Assembly (NCBI GenBank): GCA_014871385.1
Contig: CM026423.1
Span: forward strand, 9,594,572-9,658,571
Source: Ceratodon purpureus
Taxonomy: Eukaryota > Streptophyta > Bryopsida > Pseudoditrichales > Ditrichaceae
Length of the DNA stretch: 64,000 bases
Reading direction: 5' to 3'
The notes beneath the pieces are model-generated. The model saw only the letters and a list, made by a program, of their open reading frames with translations, was not told where the DNA came from and did not search any database. The translations under genes were made by a program, and so were the position numbers. Shown here one piece after another: positions 52,801 through 61,500 of the stretch; the stretch's first letter is position 1, and each line of letters starts with the position of its first letter.

Positions 52801-54145
52801 TGCAATTTCGGATGTTTGGAGAAGAGAGGTGCTTACAGCGGTCGAATATTGGTTCGAGCTCCTCCAATTCAAGAATCTTCTGCGGTTCACCTTCCTTGGC
52901 CAGAAGTAACGGGCCCAGCAGCTCCTTCGCAGTTTCGAGGACGATTGCGGAGGGTGTGGCGGAGGGAGTGCGCTCCACCTGCTCCCTGATCAAATTCTCC
53001 GTGTGTTCGACGAAGTCACGGTGCTCGCCAGACTTCACTGGATGATTGTGAGTTCCGAAGTGAACGCACGCTCTCGTCATGTGAGGTCCTGCAGTGACAT
53101 AGTAAATCTTTGCAGGACAAAGTGCAACGCAGGTAGGCGGCGTACTGCAAGATTTACAGACCACGGTGGAACTCTGCGGCGGCTTCGACCCAACTTCAAA
53201 CAGTTTCTCAGATTTCCCATCCCATTCAGTCTCGTTCACTACCGAAGTCCTATTATCACGTGTAAGATACTCACATTTGACATTGTCACAGCGCAGATGG
53301 CCAAGGCACGACGAAGAACGGAATGTCAGCTTGAGGTCGTTCTGAATATTCGAAGTCGCTGTTCGAGTCCAAGGGTGTCCGTCGTATTTCCTATCCATTC
53401 CCCGTAACTGTTTTGCGCCGGAGTGATGGCCGTGAGCACCTAGGGGTGGGAACTCAAAAATGACATCGCCATTGTACTGAGGAGGAAGGTACTCAACTTC
53501 CTGCATTCTAATTGCATCAAAATTGATGCGAGACAGAACACTCTTTGACCTTTTGCGAGCGCTAAGCTTCATGAGGCACTGGACGACACTGTTTGAAGGG
53601 GAGACTGCCGGGATAGACGGAGGGGAGACTGCAGGGGTACATGGAACGGATGACTTCAGGGAGGTTACTACTATTGCAGGAATCTCAACTGCAGTTGGCA
53701 ATGTCGTGTCCTTCACCTCAGGGAGTACTGTCGTCTCAAGTACGTTTTCACTATCAGAATCACTCAACTCAAAGATGGTTTGAAGTCCTGGCTCGGTCTT
53801 CACTTTCCTCAACGGCGGATCAGAATTGATGCAAACTGTTGTGGACGATCGGGGGGTAAGCAATTCAGTAGAAGCACCTAAGACAGACTCCGTAATTCCG
53901 TAGACTCTGTACTTCCCTGGTTTAAGCAACCAAAACGTCCCAAACTCCTTCTGGGTAGATAACTGACCCACTGCATGCGAGAGTTCGCCACTGATGTCGT
54001 CAAATATCTCCTCCTCTACATGAAGTGATTCCTCTCTGTACTGGAAGCGAAGACTCAGAGTGGTAGAACTGATCATAGCACACCCATCTACACCCAAAGG
54101 AAACGTAATCGGAACAGAATGCGAATCTGCACGAAGGTAAGCCAT
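49828..54145 (-). CDS. Mutator-like (MULE) transposase with GCM/WRKY-type and SWIM zinc motifs
   Basis: Predicted DDE transposase of 1188 residues from two exons, 52031-54145 and 49828-51279 (phase 0; GTAAG donor, GCGCAG acceptor). Residues 1-270 are unassigned and partly Ser/Thr/Pro-rich. A Cys/His cluster near 285-370 (LRCDNVKCEYLTR, then VCKSCSTPPTC, ending HFGTHNHPV) resembles the GCM/WRKY-like zinc-binding region that precedes many MULE cores. The core spans about 510-680: MFDHVRRVRDWV and YDPTYCQ, then GFMADGAQANWNAV (second Asp near 590), then CLFHW, the C..H motif typical of Mutator transposases. Near 1120-1145, CTCPNF...NCKH fits the CxC...CxH SWIM finger. A Ser/Pro-rich insert separates core and SWIM. 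The only intron is filled with a 107-bp tandem repeat. No internal stop or frameshift, so the gene may be active. Confidence 0.88.
51284..51315 (-). repeat. Telomere-like CCCTAAA tract at an intron 3' end
   Basis: Read on the minus strand, the last bases of the transposase intron are CCCTAAACCCTAACCTAACC and CCCTAAT, close to the plant telomere unit. The tract sits just upstream of the GCGCAG acceptor and may also serve as its pyrimidine-rich stretch. Confidence 0.75.
51340..51960 (-). repeat. Intronic 107-bp tandem repeat in the transposase gene
   Basis: Five recognisable units, starting near 51345, 51456, 51563, 51670 and 51777 with 107-bp spacing between the last four, plus a degenerate piece to about 51930. 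Read in the sense of the transposase, each unit contains GCAGCCCTTGGCA, GCCTCGGTGCCGAGGACT and GCTGGGGGTACTGAGTCTGG. The same motif order recurs in the plus-strand arrays at 56770-63060. The whole array lies within intron 51280-52030. Confidence 0.95.
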
Positions 54146-54542
54146 ACTGTGAACACGAAGAGCGAGATGTGAAAAAAGCAAACACGGCGGAGGAGATGAT
54201 CACAGAATATTACGTACCCTCCTCGCTGCGACATTCTTCTAAACTCACACAAGAGTACATGATTCAGGAGACGGTTAACATTAAGACGTATAGTTAGGAT
54301 AATTTCTGGAGCGAATAACCTTATATGAACTAATTAATCATGGATTAGTACAGGTCCAGAGAACATGCCCGCCCTAATATTCATTGTCATATAGGCTGGG
54401 ATATTACAGGCATGAGTGGAAGATGACGGCCACTTTTAGTACTAATAGATTTTTTATTACAATGAAACGATTTCATTACAGCAGAACCATTCCGATCACA
54501 TTCAGGTACACGTACTCCAAGGTCTTTAATCCCACTACTCTG
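54146..54542. other. Transposase upstream region
   Basis: A GTTCACAG acceptor-like sequence lies immediately before the transposase ATG, so an upstream non-coding exon is possible. No other feature is seen. Confidence 0.4.
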
Positions 54543-54998
54543 TTAAACTCGACGAATGTGTTTTCTGGATGGCTCCCTCGCATCGTACTCTTTGATACTG
54601 TCTTCAAGAAGCCCATGAGTGCTAATTGCAGTCCAGCAGCCTCTACTTTGGAGCTTACGTCCTTTCGGACGAGGGGTGCTTCTTAAAAGACATCTGGAGT
54701 AGGTCCCCGGTTTGATGTTTCCAACTTTGGCGTACGCATGGGCTGCACTAATAACGTCGCACACAGCCCGTTCTCCTTCTACCGTGGTTGCTGTGGCCGA
54801 TTGGACACAGCCCTCGGCGTCCACAATCATGACATGAACGGAAGCAACTTGGGTGGGTGGCTCCTTGGAGTCTGGCAAGCTGCAATCTGGAACTGGATCA
54901 AAGGGACCCTGAAAATCGTCTAAGGACACCTCATACTCTCCCACTACCTGTGAATCTAGAAGTATACGAGAAGGGGACATGAGCGGTTCTGCCTCCAT
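54543..54998 (-). CDS. Small ORF of 151 residues, possibly related to the transposase N-terminus
   Basis: An uninterrupted ATG-started frame, with no recognised family. Parts can be laid beside the transposase N-terminal region: VMIVDAEGCVQSATATTV beside PLGVDGCAMISSTTLSL, and NIKPGTYSRC beside LLKPGKYRVYG, in the same order. This suggests a shared domain or a diverged duplicate, but identity is low and judged by eye. It lies between the divergent transposase and DGNHR gene, on the transposase strand. It could be an independent accessory gene or an alternative first exon; no donor in the correct phase for the latter was found. Confidence 0.5.
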   Translation of the reverse strand: MEAEPLMSPSRILLDSQVVGEYEVSLDDFQGPFDPVPDCSLPDSKEPPTQVASVHVMIVDAEGCVQSATATTVEGERAVCDVISAAHAYAKVGNIKPGTYSRCLLRSTPRPKGRKLQSRGCWTAISTHGLLEDSIKEYDAREPSRKHIRRV

Positions 54999-55521
54999 CT
55001 CCAGTGAAGCCTCTACTAAGATTATCTCAGTGTGGAAATGCGTCTGGAAATGGAGGAGCCAGTGACATTTCTTATATAGGAGTACAATGAACGCAGCCTC
55101 GGCTCATGTTAAAACACGTGTCTAGGAGGGCTATATTAATGCAAAGAATGAATCAGGGACGGCGCAGTCTTCGCATGGTTGTTTACATGCAGTTAATACG
55201 TGACAGTATGAAAGGTGAACTAACTTGTGCTGCAGAACAAATGCTACGTCCTGGTGAGTAGATATTGGAATATTATCAGGTAACTAATTTCATGTATTCC
55301 ACGTACAGCCAACGGCGGCTCATTCATTAAGACAACTATTAGCGTCCAAATATCTTATGGAGGGCCCAAATGTCAGTGAGATCTATAAATCGAGGTCTAG
55401 CTCATAATGACACGCTTTAAGACATTTTAAAGAATCAACATATTATGGGGTTCATAGATCCCTCGTCAGCTATTTTTTCAAGCCATTACGTAATGCTTCG
55501 GATGGCCCATTAGAATCAGAG
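54999..55521. promoter_or_regulatory. Probable bidirectional promoter region
   Basis: About 520 bp between the minus-strand 151-residue ORF and the plus-strand DGNHR gene. By position it should hold both promoters. No TATA box or repeat array can be pinned with confidence. Confidence 0.35.
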
Positions 55522-58500
55522 ATGATCACACGGTCTGCTTCGAAGGCGCAGGCAGAGTTATCCAGGTCTGTACAGAAACGGAGGCGTCTTCGGAGGAAGA
55601 GGAGGTTAGCGGCCCCGGAGGTCACTGAATCCCCGTACAATTTGCGTTCAGCGATGGGGAAGAAGGGAGGGAATTCTAGTCAGGCCGTCGGAGGACAAAC
55701 TAGACGGCCTGGCGCTTCGATTGGACGAGACGATGTTTCACCGCGAACTCTGAACTATGTGGAAGAGGACGGAACGCCCATCCAGAATCCTCGCAGTAAG
55801 GTATGCTCTAATTCAATGGGAACCATGCATACGCTTGTCAACTTCGTTCTCTGGTAGACAATAAAAATCACTGTCCTCATGAGTATGGGTTACTTCAGAG
55901 TTGTCAAGTACATAGTCATCGAGTAGGCTGTAGTTTAGGAATTCAGGGTTTAGTGCGGGACGTTTCCTGCGGACGAAAAGGCCTATTACTCATGTGATTA
56001 AAATGGTGATAGATTGAACGATGTTTGAGCCGTATGAATTCATTTTTTCCGTTCTCGTCATATTATTTACGTACTGAGAAATTGCAAAGAGCGAATCATT
56101 AATAATAGTTCGTTGGCGGTAATATCGGGGTCGGCACCGACTGAGGCAAGTTCTCGTTGCAATAGCCTAGGGGGCTGGTTCAGACCGCAGCATATACGAG
56201 GGACGGGTCTAGGTTAAGAGAGAGGGGGCGCATGCAGCCTCGCAACGACATCCTACGTAGTATTCTGCGTTCCTTGTGATTTTGGTGTCCCTGCTGTTGG
56301 TCTTCCATTCCCCTGCACTGCAGACCTCATTGAGCATTTAGTTATTACTACAGCTCCTGGAGCAGATCGAAGTCGAGGACGACATGGAGGAAGAATCAGT
56401 CGACCGGAGTATGCGAGCACCAGTAAAGCTGAAGCCCAGCAACCATATTCAGGTGACGACTTCATATGTTATTATGTTCTGCATTATATACGTCTTCCTT
56501 TAGCTTGTTGATGCCATCTATTTCGAGTACTTGGAGCTTCTGGTTAGTACAGCATTAGGTCTCGCGAGGATACCTAATATCCAGGGTTTTCTGAGAGAAT
56601 ACAAATTTCGATGTCGCAGCCTCAAACCGGTGCGGGAAGCAGTACCAGCGACAGCGGTGGTCCTTTCATCGCGACCAGAGGAGGCAACGTCATGATCGCA
56701 GCACCCTCAAACAATCAGGTATGAGCTAATGCTTGGGCTCCAACTCCGATCAGCTCCTGTCGTAATATCACTCCATTCTACAGCCCTTTCAAGCAGCGTC
56801 GTAGCCCACGGCATAATGCCTCGGTTTAGGGTACACCCGCTGCGGCTCCCAGTCTGGTGGTTTTATGTTGATTTGTAAGTTGTATTGTGTGCCAATCTCG
56901 CATCCCCGCAGCCCTCGGCATACTGCCTCGGTGCCCAGGACTTGTGCCGGAGGCTCCAACTCTAGGCTTCTTCTGTTGATTTGTAAGTTGCATTGTGTGC
57001 CCCTTGAGCAGCCTCGCAGCCCTTGGCATCAAGCCTCCGTGCCGAGGACTTATGCTGGGGGCTCCTGCTCTGGTCTTATTAGGTTGATTTGTAAGTTGCA
57101 TTGTGTGCCCCCCTAGCAGCCTCGCAGCCCTTGGCATGAAGCCTCGGTGCCGAGGACTTATGCTGGGGCTCCAGTTTTGGTCTTGTTATGTTGATTTGTA
57201 AGTTGCATTGTGTGCCCCTTGAGCAGCGTCGCAGCCCTTGGCATCAAGCCTCGGTGCCGAGGACTTATGCTGGGGGCTCCTGCTCTGGTCTTGTAATGTT
57301 GATTTGTAAGTTGCATTGTGTGCCCCTTGAGCAGCCTCGCAGCCCTTGGCATGAAGCCTCGGTGCCGAGGACTTATGCTGGGGGCTCCAATTTTGGTCCT
57401 TTTTTGTTCATTTTAAAGTTGCATTGTGTGCCCCTCTAGCAGCCTCGCAGCCCTTGGCATGAAGCCTCGGTGCCGAGGACTTATGCTGGGGGCTCCTGCT
57501 CTGGTCTTGTTATGTTGATTTGTAAGTTGCATTGAGTGCCCCTCTGGCAGCCTCGCAGCCCTTGGCATAATGCCTCGGTGCCGAGGACTCCCGCTGGGGG
57601 CTCCAATTTTGGTCTTGTTATGTTGATTTGTAAGTTGCATTGTGTGCCCCTTGAGCAGCCTCGCAGCCCTTGGCATCAAGCCTCGGTGCCGAGGACTTAT
57701 GCTGGGGGCTCCAATTTTGGTCTTGTTATGTTGATTTGTAAGTTGCATTGTGTGCCCCTTGAGCAGCCTCGCAGCCCTTGGCATCAAGCCTCGGTGCCGA
57801 GGACATATACTGGGGGCTTCAATTTTGGTCCATTTATGATGTATTCTAAGTTGCATTGTGTGCCCCCCTAGCAGCCTCGCAGCCCTTCGCTTCATGCCTC
57901 GGTGCCGAGGACTAACGCTGGGGGCTCCAATTTTGGTCTTTTTCTGTAAATTTTTAAGTTGCATTCTGTGCCCCTCTAGCAGCCTCGCAGCCCTTGGCAT
58001 CAAGCCTCGGTGCCGAGGACTTATGCTGGGGGCTCCAGCTCTGGTCCTTTTATGATGTATTCTGAGTTGCATTGTGTGCCCATTGAGCAGCCTCGCAGCC
58101 CTTGGCATGAAGCCTCGGTGCCGAGGACTTATGCTGGGGGCTCCAGCTCTGGTCCTTTTATGATGTATTCTGAGTTGCATTGTGTGCCCCTTGAGCAGCC
58201 TCGCAGCCCTTGGCTTCATGCCTCGGTGCCGAGGACTTATGCTGGGGGCTCCTGCTCTGGTCTTGTTATGTTGATTTGTAAGTTGCATTGAGTGCCCCTC
58301 TGGCAGCCTCGCAGCCCTTGGCATAATGCCTCGGTGCCGAGGACTCCCGCTGGGGGCTCCAATTTTGGTCTTGTTATGTTGATTTGTAAGTTGCATTGTG
58401 TGCCCCTTGAGCAGCCTCGCAGCCCTTGGCATCAAGCCTCGGTGCCGAGGACTTATGCTGGGGGCTCCAATTTTGGTCTTGTTATGTTGATTTGTAAGTT

Positions 58501-61500
58501 GCATTGTGTGCCCCTTGAGCAGCCTCGCAGCCCTTGGCATCAAGCCTCGGTGCCGAGGACATATACTGGGGGCTTCAATTTTGGTCCATTTATGATGTAT
58601 TCTAAGTTGCATTGTGTGCCCCCCTAGCAGCCTCGCAGCCCTTCGCTTCATGCCTCGGTGCCGAGGACTAACGCTGGGGGCTCCAATTTTGGTCCTTTTT
58701 TGTTCATTTTAAAGTTGCATACTGTGCCCCTCTAGCAGCCTCGCAGCCCTTGGCATCAAGCCTCGGTGCCGAGGACTTATGCTGGGGGCTCCAGCTCTGG
58801 TCCTTTTATGATGTATTCTGAGTTGCATTGTGTGCCCCCCTAGCAGCCTCGCAGCCCTTGGCATGAAGCCTCGGTGCCGAGGACTTATGCTGGGGGCTCC
58901 AGCTCTGGTCCTTTTTTGTTCATTTTAAAGTTGCATACTGTGCCCCTCTAGCAGCCTCGCAGACCTTGGCATCAAGCCTCGGTGCCGAGGACTTATGTTG
59001 GGGGCTCCAGCTCTGGTCCTTTTATGATGCATTATGAGTTGCATTGTGTGCCCCTCGAGCAGCCTCGCAGCCCTTGGCTTCATGCCTCGGTGCCGAGGAC
59101 TTATGCTGGGGGCTCCAATTTTGGTCCTCTTTTGTTCATTTTGAAGTTGCATTGTGTGCCCCTTCAGCAGCCTCGCAGCCCTTGGCTTCATGCCTCGGTG
59201 CCGAGGACTTATGCTGGGGGCTCCAATTCTGGACCATTTATGATGTATTCTGAGTTGCATTGTGTGCCCTCCAAGCAGCCTCGCAGCCCTTGGCTTCATG
59301 CCTCGGTGCCGAGGACTTATGCTGGGGGCTCCAATTTTGGTCCTTTTATGGTTATTTTAAAGTTGCAATGTGTGCCCCTCGAGCAGCCTCGCAGCCCTTG
59401 GCTTCATGCCTCGGTGCCGAGGACTTATGCTGGGGGCTCCAATTTTGGTCCTTTTATGATGTATTCTGAGTTGCATTGTGTGCCCCTTAAGCAGCCTCGC
59501 AGCCCTTGGCGTAATGCCTCGGTGCCGAGGACTCCCGCTGGGGCCTCCAGTTTTGGTCCTCTTATGTTCGTTTTAAAGTTGCATTGTGTCGATGGTCTCG
59601 ATCGTTTTAAAGTTGCATTGTGTACATGGTCTCCATTTTCCAGGCTGATGGCGGGATGGATGCTCCCCTGTTTGAAGAGGACACGCCAGGAAACACCGAA
59701 AAGGACGAGGACTCGGTTGATGATGACGACGCTTTCACTGGAGATCTAGACGAGATTCGATCTCGCCAGAAGCTTAACTCTGTCACTACTATTTCGAGTC
59801 TGAGAGTGAAGCCTTTTGCTTATTCACGTATAGACATTCCTCTGTGCAGAATGCAGCCAATGCCTATTGTGCGCCCGATGATGCAGTGCGACCTGTCGAA
59901 ACTGGAAGAGGAGTTCTCGCACGGGTACCGGGAGGGGGCATCTGTGTTTTACGTGTCAATTACAGATGAAGGAGGTAGGACTAGGGAAGTTTCGGCTGCT
60001 GATAAGGCCAGATGGGGCCCTATCTGGAACAAGAAGAACGATCAGTTTAATGATTTCTTGCTATCGATCCCGGAGCTTGCAGGATATGCAGATCTAATGT
60101 TCTTTGTTTGTGACGGTAATCATCGTTGTCAAGCATGGTTAAACCATATTCAGCGCCTACACAAGGGCGATGAATCGTGGCATTACCTTGTGGACTCTAT
60201 CCTTCTGGACACAAAGGGTAGAATCGGGTTAGTCATGCAGGTCATGCACAACATCAACAAGTAAGTTTCCTAAAGTCTCAATCGTGGTTATCTTTCCATT
60301 ATTACGATTCCTTCTGTATTTCATGTTAGTACATTAAATCTGGTTCTGTTGTACCTGTGCCAGGCATACCGAGGACAGTCATGTGAAGACGAACGATGTT
60401 CACACCCTTTTCAGAGTTCAAAAGTACGGCCTCATGCCCTTCGAGCAATTTAAGGAGCTGTTGTCCCCCTCGGATGTAAAGAGATGCAGGAAAACTAAGC
60501 ACGGAACGTGGTACACATTACCTGTGAATGTATTCACTAGTTTCATTTACCAGGTACACCATGAGATTCAACATCTCTAATTGTTTTATAAATTTCCCTC
60601 CGTATGTGCTCTTTGATGCAACCTCGGAGCCCTTGGTTTAATGCCTCGGTGCCGACGAGCAATGCTGGGGGCTCCAACTCTGGTCACTGCATGTCGTTAT
60701 TACTCTCAGTGTTAGAGCCCTGTGAAGCAGCCTCGCAGCCCTTGGTTTAATGCCTCGGTGCCGACGAGCAATGCTGGGGGCTCCAACTGTGGTCACTGCA
60801 TGTCGTTATTACTCTCAGTGTTAGAGCCCTGTGAAGCAGCCTCGCAGCCCTTGGCTTAATGCCTCGGTGCCGACGAGCAATGCTGGGGGCTCCAACTGTG
60901 GTCACAGCATGTCGTTTTTACTCTCAGTGTTAGAGCCCTGTGAAGCAGCCTCGCATCCCATGGCCTAATGCCTCGGTGCGGAGGACGTATGCTGGGGGCA
61001 TCAACTCTGCTCAGTGCATGTCTTCTGTCTTCTCAGTACTCGAGCCCTTTGAAGCAACCTCGCAGCCCTTGGCTTAATGCCTCGGTGCCGAGGTCAAATG
61101 CTCGGGGCTCCAATGCTGGTCACTGCATGTATGTCGTTTCCTCAGTTCTAGAGCCCTTGGCTTCATGCCTGGCAGCACTTGCCATAATGCGTTGTTGCCG
61201 AGGACTAATGCTTGGGGCACCACCTCTGATTACTGCATTCCGTTTTTTTGGTGAGTATTGTCGAATCCCCACTTCTCGCTATGATTCGTTCTATCATAAT
61301 TTGACAAGTTTCTCGCTTGGTGCAGCATGAGATCAGCAGAGCAGCAGACGAGGGGCTACGTGCTTACCTCGAGAATGCCGAGGGTGACGTCGCCGAGAAA
61401 GATAAAGCAGCTGCAATGAAGTTGGCGGCTGCAAAGAAGACCGAGAACTTGATAAAGAAAATGAACAAGTTAACAGCGGTCGCTAACCCGGACCTAACAC

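Noticed and set aside
57413-58651. A 412-codon minus-strand ORF and several plus-strand ORFs of up to 255 codons across the tandem array
   Set aside because: They are products of a 108-bp repeat (36 codons) that happens to lack stops in several frames. The peptides are pure repeats on both strands and lie inside an intron.
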